Below, one piece after another: positions 1-5,571 of a stretch of 8,603 nucleotides of DNA. Positions within the stretch are counted from its first letter, which is position 1, and each line of letters opens with the position of its first letter. The stretch comes from an uncultured Oscillospiraceae bacterium. GTDB taxonomy: Bacteria > Bacillota > Clostridia > Oscillospirales > Acutalibacteraceae. The notes under the pieces are model-generated. The model searched no databases. It was not told the origin of the DNA and saw nothing but the letters and a program-made list of their open reading frames with translations. Where the stretch lies: contig USMJ01000036.1 of the NCBI GenBank assembly GCA_900555805.1, positions 1 to 8,603 on the forward strand. Reading direction: 5' to 3'. A program made the position numbers and the translations under genes.

Positions 1-59
1 GACTTCCTGCGCGGTGTAGGTCCCGCCGACAGAACGGACTTGCCCGCGTACCGAACACA
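1..59 (-). repeat. Dispersed repeat, copy A (inverted relative to copy B)
   Basis: Read on the minus strand from 59 down to 1, this matches the plus strand at 3556-3614 without gaps. I count 48 of 59 identical bases, and 32 of 34 in the first part (59 down to 26). The core begins TGTGTTCGGTACGCGG. It lies just beyond the terminator of the leftward transporter gene, as copy B lies just beyond the glnA terminator, so both copies have the same orientation relative to the gene upstream. The copy reaches the window edge and may continue outside. No reading frame in it looks real. Its function is unknown; it could be a small dispersed element or the remnant of a duplicated intergenic segment. Confidence 0.7.
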
Positions 60-100
60 GGGTGTTTTGTTTCATCGCGCCGTTCGGTTCGGCTTTTTCT

Positions 101-139
101 CACAAAAAACAGAAAAGCCGGCGGCAAAACGCCGCCGGC
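101..139 (-). terminator. Rho-independent terminator of the MFS transporter gene
   Basis: On the minus strand a perfect 9-bp GC stem (GCCGGCGGC at 131-139 and 117-125 as read there, loop of 5) is followed by a T-rich tract, TTTTCTGTTTTTTGTG. The stem begins about 36 bases after the transporter stop codon. On the plus strand no T tract follows, so it should act leftward only. Confidence 0.88.
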
Positions 140-175
140 CGATAAGTCTGATTAGGCTTTATTTTCTGTGTTAGA

Positions 176-1837
176 TCAGTCGTCCTGAGCGTCCTTGACA
201 GCCTGATCGAGCCATGCGCTGTCCTCATCCTTGGAAAGCTCGCCGTGCTTGACCTGTGTGATAACGGCAAGACCCAGAGCGAACATAATAGCGCAGAACA
301 GGAACATGTAGTTGTAGTCCTCCTTGAACAGACCGATAACAAGTCCGCAAAGGATCGGACCCGTAACAGCGGCAGCCTGCGTCGCCGTGTAGTAGTAGCC
401 CGTGAACGTACCGACATATTCTCTGCCGCCGATAGCGAGAACAAGCGGAAGAGTGTTGATGTTGACGCATCCGACAGCCGCGCCGCCGACGATAAGGGCG
501 ATCCAGAGAACGATCCAGACGAAGGTCTTGGAGGTGACGAACTGGGAAACGGCGAGATAGATGGCGAACATCGAAACGATAGCGATAAGACCGATCATGA
601 TCGTCTTCTTTCTGCCGAGCTTCTGACCCATCTTACCGGCAGGGATACCGAAAGCGGCGAGAGAAACGGCGAAAACAGCCATCATGAGGGTTGAATAGAT
701 AGGCTTAACGTTGAGCGTGTCGAGAGCGAAGTTCGTGAAGTTCGGAACGATCGCTTCCGTCGCGTTGTTGATAAGGAAGAGAGCCGCGAGCATAACGACA
801 AGGCTTCTTCTTTCCTCTTTTGTGATCGGGAGATCCTTGATCTTGATCTTCTTCTTTTTGCCTTCGCTGTCTGTCTCATCAAGTGAAACTTTAGCCGAAA
901 GGTCATACTGCTTGTTCTTCTTGTAGAAGAAGATAAGACCGATTATGCAAAGAACGGCGATAACGGCTGTGACGACGAATATCGGCGTGTAGTTGACGGG
1001 GATCGGATTTCCGGCGGCGTCGAGACGGGCGACCTTCTGAGCGACGACGGTGTCGCCGTCCATGAGGGTGTCTCTGCTGCTTTCGAGGAAGTTTTCAAAC
1101 TTGTCGGCGTATTTCGACGGATCTGAAACGAGCCACTTGATAACGGGCTTTCCGTCGGCGCCGATCTCGAGAAGCTGACCGAGGGTGTTGGTCTTAGCCG
1201 TGAGAGCCGCGCTCATTTCCTTGAAGCCGAGAAGTCCGACGATACCCGAAGCGATGATTCCGACGACGAAGCCGATCATCTGGCCGATACCGCCCATGAT
1301 GTTGATAACGGCGTTGGCGTCGCTCTGAAGATGCGAGGGCGTGAAGTCCGGCATGAGAGAAACGACGGGTGAACGCCAAACGGACATTGTGAAGTTAAAG
1401 CAGATGATAACGCTCATCATGAGAAGGATGCTTAAGCCTGCCGCCTTGACGGTAGCCGCAACGGGGATCAGTGAGAAGAACACCGCGCAGATGGGCATAC
1501 AGATCATGATGAATGGCATACGCTTGCCCCATTTTGAATGAGTGCGGTCGCTGACCTTGCCGAAGAAGGGCTGGAAGATAACGCCGAAAACGTTATCGAT
1601 AGTCATAACGGCGTTGACGAGAAGCGCAACCGAGACCCAACCGAGCCAGGAGTGGCTGTTGATGAAGTTGGCGAAACCGCTGCCGTTGTTGAAAATTTCC
1701 GTCAGCTTGCCTCTGAGGATAACGGGAACGTATGAGTTATAGACCGACCACAGCAGCATACAGCCGAGGAATCCGAAGCCTATAAGGAACGTTCTTTTAT
1801 AATTCAGACCGTTACCGTTCTTTTCTTTTTTTGACAT
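176..1837 (-). CDS. MFS transporter, GPH/SLC45-like (probable sugar:cation symporter)
   Basis: This 553-residue protein is an integral membrane transporter with about 12 predicted helices (for example residues 18-41, 67-93, 107-127, 132-153, 178-204, 285-305, 345-358, 380-400, 412-432, 438-462, 485-503, 509-527). The loop after helix 2 carries a motif-A-like signature (GKVSDRTHSKWGKR, 93-106). After helix 4 comes RSPVVSLMPDF (155-165) followed by SDANA, typical of glycoside-pentoside-hexuronide and sucrose/SLC45-type carriers. Substrate cannot be read from sequence; a sugar or glycoside is most likely. About 80 residues (205-284) form a hydrophilic segment between helices 5 and 6, predicted outside the cell, longer than usual. 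The central cytoplasmic loop (306-344) is Lys-rich. The ATG at 1837 has an AGGAGA site (1845-1850) at good spacing. It is monocistronic and divergent from glnA. Family call firm, subfamily moderate. Confidence 0.88.
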   Translation of the reverse strand: MSKKEKNGNGLNYKRTFLIGFGFLGCMLLWSVYNSYVPVILRGKLTEIFNNGSGFANFINSHSWLGWVSVALLVNAVMTIDNVFGVIFQPFFGKVSDRTHSKWGKRMPFIMICMPICAVFFSLIPVAATVKAAGLSILLMMSVIICFNFTMSVWRSPVVSLMPDFTPSHLQSDANAVINIMGGIGQMIGFVVGIIASGIVGLLGFKEMSAALTAKTNTLGQLLEIGADGKPVIKWLVSDPSKYADKFENFLESSRDTLMDGDTVVAQKVARLDAAGNPIPVNYTPIFVVTAVIAVLCIIGLIFFYKKNKQYDLSAKVSLDETDSEGKKKKIKIKDLPITKEERRSLVVMLAALFLINNATEAIVPNFTNFALDTLNVKPIYSTLMMAVFAVSLAAFGIPAGKMGQKLGRKKTIMIGLIAIVSMFAIYLAVSQFVTSKTFVWIVLWIALIVGGAAVGCVNINTLPLVLAIGGREYVGTFTGYYYTATQAAAVTGPILCGLVIGLFKEDYNYMFLFCAIMFALGLAVITQVKHGELSKDEDSAWLDQAVKDAQDD

Positions 1838-1884
1838 CAGAAAATCTCCTTTTAAATTATTGGGTCGGTGAGCTTTCGAAATAT

Positions 1885-1914
1885 ACTATAATAATATGTA
1901 CGGGAAAGTGTCAT
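1885..1914 (-). promoter_or_regulatory. Candidate sigma-A promoter for the MFS transporter
   Basis: On the minus strand ATGACA (1914-1909, 5 of 6 to TTGACA) is separated by 18 bases from TATAGT (1890-1885). Transcription would start near 1878, about 40 bases before the ATG. The region is A/T-rich in the -10 part, and alternative -10 registers are possible. Confidence 0.45.
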
Positions 1915-1926
1915 CGGCCGTTAATT

Positions 1927-1968
1927 TGTCCGTCGGCGTCGGGTCTTGCCGCGCCGAAGAAACGGACA
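1927..1968. repeat. Imperfect inverted repeat upstream of the transporter promoter
   Basis: TGTCCG (1927-1932) pairs with CGGACA (1963-1968), and TCGGCG (1933-1938) pairs with CGCCGA (1952-1957). The arms form a 12-bp stem with a 5-base bulge on the right arm and a 13-base loop. It lies about 13 bp upstream of the leftward -35 box and more than 110 bp upstream of the glnA promoter. No T tract follows on either strand, so it is not a terminator. It could be an operator or simply a structured spacer. Confidence 0.5.
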
Positions 1969-2086
1969 CTTGTCTATTATACATTAAAAACGCACAAGTT
2001 TCAACACTTTATCGGCGGTTTTTCGTGCAAAAAAGCGGAAAAGGACAAAAATGTACTTACTGCACAAAATTATCACGGTTATTTTG

Positions 2087-2115
2087 TTGACAAGTTACAT
2101 AAATAATGTTACTCT
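2087..2115 (+). promoter_or_regulatory. glnA promoter (consensus -35, extended -10)
   Basis: TTGACA (2087-2092) matches consensus fully. A 17-base spacer leads to TACTCT (2110-2115), a weak -10 compensated by TG at 2107-2108, one base before it (extended -10). A transcript would start near 2122, giving a leader of about 70 bases. A direct repeat GTTAC (2094-2098 and 2108-2112) lies within the spacer and -10. A perfect -35 with a poor -10 fits a regulated promoter, but no regulator site is recognised. Confidence 0.65.
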
Positions 2116-2124
2116 AAGGGTGCT

Positions 2125-2169
2125 AAGCGATGGTGAGCGACAAGTGACTGCCATTGCTTTTATTTCACT
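2125..2169 (+). promoter_or_regulatory. Structured glnA leader (hairpin, possible pseudoknot)
   Basis: AAGCGATGG (2125-2133) pairs with CCATTGCTT (2151-2159) as a 9-bp stem with one G-U pair and a 17-base loop. The loop contains AGTGA (2143-2147), complementary to TCACT (2165-2169), which lies just before the ribosome site at 2176-2183. The two pairings could form an H-type pseudoknot or exchange with each other. The stem is followed by TTATTT, so weak attenuation is also possible. It fills almost the whole predicted leader. It matches no riboswitch class I can name. Confidence 0.45.
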
Positions 2170-2191
2170 ATATCGAAAGAGGATAACGCAT

Positions 2192-3520
2192 ATGGGTTAC
2201 ACGAAAGAAGATATTCTGAGAATAGTTGAAGAGGAGGGCGTCAAATTCATCCGCCTCCAGTTCACCGATATTCTGGGCACGCTCAAGAATGTCGCCATAA
2301 CCTCAAGCCAGCTTGAGAAAGCTCTCAATAACTATTGTATGTTCGACGGCTCATCAATAGACGGCTTCGTCCGTATCGAGGAAAGCGACATGAAGCTTTA
2401 TCCCGACTATGACAGCTTCTCCGTTCTCCCGTGGAGATCCCACTACGGAAAGACCGCCAGACTCATCTGCGATATCCGCACCGCAGATGACAAGCCTTTC
2501 GCAGGCGACCCGAGGTACGTCTTAAAAAGAGCCATAGAGAAAGCTGCTGACATGGGCTACACATTCAGCGTCGGACCCGAATGCGAGTTCTTCCTTTTCG
2601 CGACCGACGACAACGGCGTTCCGACGACAAACACGGGCGACAAGGGCGGCTATTTCGACATGGGCCCCGTCGACAGAGGCGAGGACTGCCGCAGAGACAT
2701 CTGTCTCGCGCTCGAGGATATGGGCTTCGAGATCGAGGCTTCCCACCATGAATGCGCCCAGGCTCAGCATGAGATAGACTTCAAATACGCCGACGCTCTC
2801 AAAGCCGCTGACAATGTTATGACATTCAAATACTGCGTCAAGAACTTAGCTCCCCAGCACGGTCTTCACGCGACATTTATGCCGAAGCCCGTCTACGGCA
2901 TAGCAGGCTCGGGTATGCACATAAATATGTCCTTACACAAAGGCGGCGAAAACGTCTTCTACGACAAAAACGACCCGAACGGTTTGAGCAGGACAGCCTA
3001 CTGTTTTATCGCAGGCGTGATGAACCACATCAGGGAGATGACGGCGATAACAAATCCGCTCGTCAATTCATATAAGCGTCTCGTCCCCGGATACGAAGCG
3101 CCTGTCTATATCGCCTGGTCGGCGAGAAACAGGAGTCCGCTCATCCGAGTTCCGTCGGCGAGAGGAAGCGCGACGAGAATCGAGCTTAGAAACCCCGACC
3201 CGTCGGCGAATCCCTATCTCGTCATGGCGGCTTGTCTGTTCGCGGGTCTTGACGGCATAGAGAAAAACATGACTCCGCCACCGGCGGTCGACGGAAACAT
3301 ATATTCCATGACCGAGGAGGAGAGAAAAGATAGACAGATAGGTTCGCTCGCCGCGAATCTCGAAGAAGCCGTAAAGGACTTCAGAGGCAGCGAATTTATC
3401 AAATACGCCATGGGCGATCATGTCTACGAAAAATACAGCGAGGCGAAACAGGCCGAGTGGGACGACTACAAGACAAAGGTCACGCCCTGGGAGATCGACA
3501 GATATTTCATCAAGTATTAA
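2192..3520 (+). CDS. glnA: Glutamine synthetase type I (GS-I-alpha)
   Basis: This is the cytoplasmic dodecameric enzyme that makes glutamine from glutamate, ammonia and ATP. It has 442 residues, the usual length of the short Firmicutes GS-I-alpha class. The N-terminal beta-grasp domain carries [17 protein letters not shown] (51-67), including Arg61 at the position of the feedback-inhibition Arg of Bacillus GS. Metal and substrate ligands are present: Glu130 and Glu132 (GPECEF), Glu187, Glu194, His243 (GSGMH), Arg296 and flap Glu302 ([10 protein letters not shown]), Arg314, Glu331 and Arg333 (RIELR). The loop usually written HHEVAPGQHEIDF reads [13 protein letters not shown]. No adenylylation-site region typical of GS-I-beta is seen. 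The ATG at 2192 is chosen because AAAGAGGA (2176-2183) precedes it at correct spacing; the frame stays open upstream to an ATG at 2051, but that lies before the promoter. Monocistronic. Confidence 0.97.
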   Translation: MGYTKEDILRIVEEEGVKFIRLQFTDILGTLKNVAITSSQLEKALNNYCMFDGSSIDGFVRIEESDMKLYPDYDSFSVLPWRSHYGKTARLICDIRTADDKPFAGDPRYVLKRAIEKAADMGYTFSVGPECEFFLFATDDNGVPTTNTGDKGGYFDMGPVDRGEDCRRDICLALEDMGFEIEASHHECAQAQHEIDFKYADALKAADNVMTFKYCVKNLAPQHGLHATFMPKPVYGIAGSGMHINMSLHKGGENVFYDKNDPNGLSRTAYCFIAGVMNHIREMTAITNPLVNSYKRLVPGYEAPVYIAWSARNRSPLIRVPSARGSATRIELRNPDPSANPYLVMAACLFAGLDGIEKNMTPPPAVDGNIYSMTEEERKDRQIGSLAANLEEAVKDFRGSEFIKYAMGDHVYEKYSEAKQAEWDDYKTKVTPWEIDRYFIKY

Positions 3521-3525
3521 AATCA

Positions 3526-3554
3526 AGCCCTCGGGACAGTCCCGGGGGCTTTTT
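3526..3554 (+). terminator. Rho-independent terminator of glnA
   Basis: An 11-bp stem (3526-3536 with 3540-3550, one G-U pair) with a three-base CAG loop is followed by TTTTT (3550-3554). It begins 5 bases after the glnA stop codon. Confidence 0.93.
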
Positions 3555-3555
3555 G

Positions 3556-3614
3556 TGTGTTCGGTACGCGGACAGGTCCGTTCTGTCGGGAAAACCGTGA
3601 CCGCGCTGGAAGCC
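3556..3614 (+). repeat. Dispersed repeat, copy B
   Basis: This copy follows directly on the T tract of the glnA terminator and matches copy A (minus strand, 59 to 1) at 48 of 59 positions, with the first 34 positions nearly identical. Internally GACAG (3571-3575) can pair with CTGTC (3583-3587); copy A keeps most of this pairing with a G-U and one mismatch. The repeat ends before the promoter of the next gene. Function unknown. Confidence 0.7.
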
Positions 3615-3636
3615 GGCGCGTACCCCGTATCAGGGT

Positions 3637-3665
3637 TTGACATCCGCTTTCCGTTCGGGTATAAT
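3637..3665 (+). promoter_or_regulatory. Perfect-consensus sigma-A promoter for the cytidylyltransferase gene
   Basis: TTGACA (3637-3642), a 17-base spacer and TATAAT (3660-3665) match the housekeeping consensus at all 12 positions. Transcription would start near 3672, leaving a leader of about 29 bases that includes the ribosome site at 3686-3691. This suggests strong constitutive expression unless a repressor acts here. Confidence 0.9.
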
Positions 3666-3700
3666 TTATATATAATATAGTATATAGGGGGAAACCTGTT

Positions 3701-4360
3701 ATGATATACGCCGTTATCGCCGCAGGGGGAATCGGAACCCGTTTCGGCGCAGACAAACCCAAACAGCTCGTCGAAATCGACCGCGAGAGCATACTCACGC
3801 GTACCGCAAAAATATTCGACGGTATAGATGCAATCTCAAAAACCGTCGTCGCCTGTCCGCCAGAGTGGCTGGATGAATGCCGAAAACAGCTCGCGGGGCT
3901 CGGCAAGACCGTAGCCGTCGCAGGCGGAAAGACGCGGAACGAAACCGTCATGAACGCGATAGACTTCATCGAGGAAAACTTCGGGCTCGACGAAGAGACG
4001 ATCGTCGTCACCCATGACGCGGTCAGGCCGTTCGTGACCGAAAAGATCATCCTCGACAGCATCTCCGCCGCCAGAAAATTCGGGGCGAGCGTGGCGGCGA
4101 TCGAAGCGGTCGACACCGTCATCGAATGCGAGAACGGCTTCATAACCGCCATACCCGACCGCAGGAAAATGTTCCAAGTTCAGACGCCGCAGACCTTCGG
4201 CGCGCTCAAGCTCAGAAGGCTATACAACGAACTGAGCGACGAAGAAAAGGAAACGCTGACCGATTGCAGCAAGATCTTCGTGCTCAAGGGAGAAAAGGTC
4301 GCCGTTGTCAGGGGCGACAGGGCGAACATAAAGATAACTTTCAAGAGCGATATAAAGTAG
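3701..4360 (+). CDS. IspD/TarI-family cytidylyltransferase
   Basis: This 219-residue soluble nucleotidyltransferase moves CMP from CTP onto a sugar-alcohol phosphate. Family motifs are AAGGIGTRFG (7-16) with PKQ (20-22) for CTP binding, TRNET (78-82), THDAVRPFV (104-112), DTV (138-140), IPDR (151-154), QTPQTF (161-166) and IKIT (210-213). Two products are possible: IspD (methylerythritol phosphate cytidylyltransferase, isoprenoid pathway) or TarI (ribitol-5-phosphate cytidylyltransferase, teichoic or capsular polymers). The THDAVRPFVT segment and LSDEEKETLTDCSKIF (178-193) look more like TarI as I recall it. The C-terminus is short, ending just after the IKIT strand. Neither tarJ nor ispF is adjacent, so context does not decide. 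The ATG at 3701 has AGGGGG (3686-3691) upstream. Own promoter, single gene. Family certain, substrate open. Confidence 0.88.
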   Translation: MIYAVIAAGGIGTRFGADKPKQLVEIDRESILTRTAKIFDGIDAISKTVVACPPEWLDECRKQLAGLGKTVAVAGGKTRNETVMNAIDFIEENFGLDEETIVVTHDAVRPFVTEKIILDSISAARKFGASVAAIEAVDTVIECENGFITAIPDRRKMFQVQTPQTFGALKLRRLYNELSDEEKETLTDCSKIFVLKGEKVAVVRGDRANIKITFKSDIK

Positions 4361-4389
4361 GTTGACCGCCGTAGGACTTTGCCCGACGG

Positions 4390-4435
4390 CTTTCGCCTGC
4401 GCGGAAGTGCCGCAAGGCGCGAGTGCAGGCGAAAG
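4390..4435. repeat. Inverted repeat 1 of the hairpin cluster
   Basis: CTTTCGCCTGC (4390-4400) and GCAGGCGAAAG (4425-4435) are perfect 11-bp reverse complements around a 24-base loop that itself can fold. No T tract follows on the plus strand; on the minus strand the stem is followed by GCCGTCGGGC, so it is not a terminator. Confidence 0.75.
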
Positions 4436-4492
4436 GGTGGCTGCGAGGGCATCGCGGCGCCGTCAGGCGTTGGGATGCTCTCACAGCCGCCC
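4435..4492. repeat. Inverted repeat 2, long nested hairpin
   Basis: The arms 4436-4453 and 4474-4491 pair over 18 bp with one mismatch and two G-U pairs on the plus strand, extended by a G-C pair at 4435/4492. Inside, CGGCGCC (4455-4461) pairs with GGCGTTG (4466-4472) around a GTCA loop. It is the strongest potential RNA fold in the window. It abuts inverted repeat 1. No T tract follows at once, so a structured RNA or palindromic element is more likely than a terminator. Confidence 0.7.
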
Positions 4493-4539
4493 CGATGCAC
4501 GGATTTACGGTTTTTGCTTCCGGTGCGGAGGCTGATCAA

Positions 4540-4568
4540 GGCGAGCCTGCGCGTTGTGCAGGCTCGCC
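4540..4568. repeat. Inverted repeat 3 of the hairpin cluster
   Basis: GGCGAGCCTGC (4540-4550) and GCAGGCTCGCC (4558-4568) are perfect 11-bp reverse complements with a 7-base loop. Neither side is followed by a T tract. The left arm and its next bases (CCTGCGCG) also occur at the left arm of inverted repeat 1, hinting at a shared origin. Confidence 0.78.
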
Positions 4569-4636
4569 GTGGGTATGAAGACGGGTTCCGGCGGCAATAT
4601 ACCGCGTTTTCGGGCAGATAACCTCCCGTAAGCAGA

Positions 4637-4692
4637 AACTGCCCCGTACACCGAACAACAAATTCGGATAACGGAGCAGTTATATTGTTTTT
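4637..4692. terminator. Probable bidirectional terminator between converging transcripts
   Basis: A 19-bp hairpin (4637-4655 with 4663-4681, 7-base loop) has a three-base internal mismatch and one A-C/G-U position. On the plus strand it is followed by ATATTGTTTTT, fitting an end for the cytidylyltransferase transcript; on the minus strand by TTTCTGCTT, a poorer tail that could end the fumarase-SemiSWEET operon about 26 bases after its last stop codon. Confidence 0.68.
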
Positions 4693-4706
4693 AGCTTATT
4701 TACGCC

Positions 4707-4991
4707 TTATTTCGTTGCCGCCTCGGCCTGTTTGTCGTATTTTCTGTTGATGAAATATACAACAATGTTCGCCGAAACCATAACAAGGTTGAGTATGTAG
4801 ACAGCAAGAACATAATTGAAGCTATGCAGAACGAACTTCGCCGCAATTCCGGCGATATAACCGGTGGTGATGAGCAAAATGAACGGAAGGCTCATGTTCT
4901 TCGCGCTCTTGGCCTTGATGTTCTTATAAACCGACATCGGCCATGAACAACCGAAGCAGATGAGCATTATCGTTTCTAAAATCTGTGCCAT
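4707..4991 (-). CDS. SemiSWEET / PQ-loop small membrane protein
   Basis: The product has 94 residues and three predicted helices (about 4-20, 35-54 and 61-82), the architecture and size of a bacterial SemiSWEET or half PQ-loop transporter, which works as a homodimer. The PQ-loop-like signature is CFGCSWPMSVYKNIKAKSAK (12-31), with Pro-Met in place of Pro-Gln, then a second helix with GYIAG (44-48). Characterised SemiSWEETs carry sugars, but many of this Clostridia-type group are untested. AAAGGAA (4999-5005) precedes the ATG. The gene starts 18 bases after the fumarase beta stop codon with no terminator between, so it is probably the last gene of the fumarate operon. A role in moving a C4 acid or sugar is inference only. 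Confidence 0.8.
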   Translation of the reverse strand: MAQILETIMLICFGCSWPMSVYKNIKAKSAKNMSLPFILLITTGYIAGIAAKFVLHSFNYVLAVYILNLVMVSANIVVYFINRKYDKQAEAATK

Positions 4992-5009
4992 TGAGAGGTT
5001 CCTTTCAAA

Positions 5010-5561
5010 TTAAAGCTTTTTATATTTCTCGAGAGCTATATCGTAAAGATTAGTTCCCTCACTGTCGATAACGACGATGACGGGGAAATTCTCAACGTGG
5101 AGCTTTCTGATCGCTTCTGCGCCGAGGTCGTCATATGCGATGACTTCGGATGACTTGATGCACTGTGAAAGAAGCGCTCCTGCGCCGCCGACAGCCGCAA
5201 AGTAAACAGCCTTGTTGCGGACGATCGCGTCGCTGACTTCCTTTGTTCTTCTGCCCTTACCGATCATTCCTCTTAATCCGAGATCAAGAAGCGTCGGGGC
5301 ATACGGATCCATTCTTCCGGCTGTTGTCGGGCCTGCGCTGCCGATGGGTCTACCCTCTCTCGCGGGCGACGGTCCCATGTAATAGATAACGTTTCCGTCG
5401 ACATCGAACGGGAGCTTTTCGCCTTTTTCGAGAGCCTCGGCCATTCTCTTATGAGCTGCGTCTCTTGCGGTGTAGACCGTGCCGGTGAGATAAACATAGT
5501 CGCCGGTGCGGAGACTTGCCGCATCCTCTTTGCTTAAAGGTACATTTATTTTTCTGTCCAT
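5010..5561 (-). CDS. Fumarate hydratase class I, beta subunit (C-terminal domain type)
   Basis: This 183-residue protein corresponds to the C-terminal half of single-chain class I fumarases (FumA/FumB of E. coli) and the beta subunit of two-part fumarases and tartrate dehydratases. With the alpha subunit it forms the cytoplasmic, oxygen-sensitive [4Fe-4S] enzyme that interconverts malate and fumarate. Diagnostic motifs are GTVYTARDAAHKR (27-39), YYMGPSPA (60-67), SAGPTTAGRMDPYAP (75-89) and GMIGKG (98-103). L-tartrate dehydratase beta is the main alternative, but linkage to a fumarate reductase favours fumarase. An in-frame GTG at 5570 would add three residues; I chose ATG 5561 because AGGTGA (5567-5572) sits 5 bases before it. 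That site overlaps the alpha stop codon, so the two are probably translationally coupled. Confidence 0.93.
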   Translation of the reverse strand: MDRKINVPLSKEDAASLRTGDYVYLTGTVYTARDAAHKRMAEALEKGEKLPFDVDGNVIYYMGPSPAREGRPIGSAGPTTAGRMDPYAPTLLDLGLRGMIGKGRRTKEVSDAIVRNKAVYFAAVGGAGALLSQCIKSSEVIAYDDLGAEAIRKLHVENFPVIVVIDSEGTNLYDIALEKYKKL

Positions 5562-5571
5562 GTTCGTCACC

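Larger units (their letters stand above)
1838..2191. other. Divergent intergenic region between transporter and glnA
   Basis: This is 354 bases without a convincing gene. It holds a leftward promoter (1885-1914), an imperfect hairpin (1927-1968), a short inverted pair ACTTGT/ACAAGT (1968-1973 and 1994-1999), a rightward promoter (2087-2115) and the glnA leader. Open frames that cross it on the plus strand lack ribosome sites and recognisable protein sequence. I searched by eye for a GlnR-type TGTnA-N7-TnACA box near the glnA promoter and found no convincing one. Confidence 0.7.
4361..4706. other. Gene-free, hairpin-rich intergenic region
   Basis: These 346 bases lie between two converging genes and show no convincing gene. 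They hold a weak stem just after the cytidylyltransferase stop (GCCGT 4368-4372 with ACGGC 4386-4390, followed by TTT), three strong inverted repeats (4390-4435, 4435-4492, 4540-4568), a short stem (GCGG 4591-4594 with CCGC 4602-4605) and a terminator hairpin (4637-4681). An open frame at 4379-4621 has low-complexity, Arg-rich translation and no ribosome site, so I do not call it. Confidence 0.75.

Noticed and set aside
71..100. Possible plus-strand terminator (GCCG-TTCGGTT-CGGC then TTTTT)
   Set aside because: Only a 4-bp stem and no plus-strand gene visible before it; kept out of the feature list although a gene to the left could use it.
1968..1999. ACTTGT/ACAAGT inverted pair as an operator
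   Set aside because: Six-base arms 20 bases apart are expected by chance in AT-rich intergenic DNA.
2051..2191. In-frame upstream ATG at 2051 that would lengthen GlnA by 47 residues
   Set aside because: It precedes the -35/-10 elements, has no suitable ribosome site, and the added residues do not resemble GlnA; ATG 2192 has a good site and the family's usual start.
1..3614. Composite transposon bounded by the inverted repeats
   Set aside because: No transposase, no target duplication visible, and the interior holds ordinary housekeeping and transport genes; the repeats lack typical insertion-sequence ends.
3068..3643. A 191-codon minus-strand open frame opposite the glnA 3' end
   Set aside because: Antisense to conserved GlnA sequence and runs through the terminator and repeat; low-complexity Arg/Ser content.
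4540..4568. Inverted repeat 3 as a Rho-independent terminator
   Set aside because: Strong stem but no T tract on either strand.
4379..4621. An 80-codon plus-strand open frame in the hairpin region
   Set aside because: Arg-rich, no ribosome site, overlaps the inverted repeats, and is best explained by GC-rich sequence.
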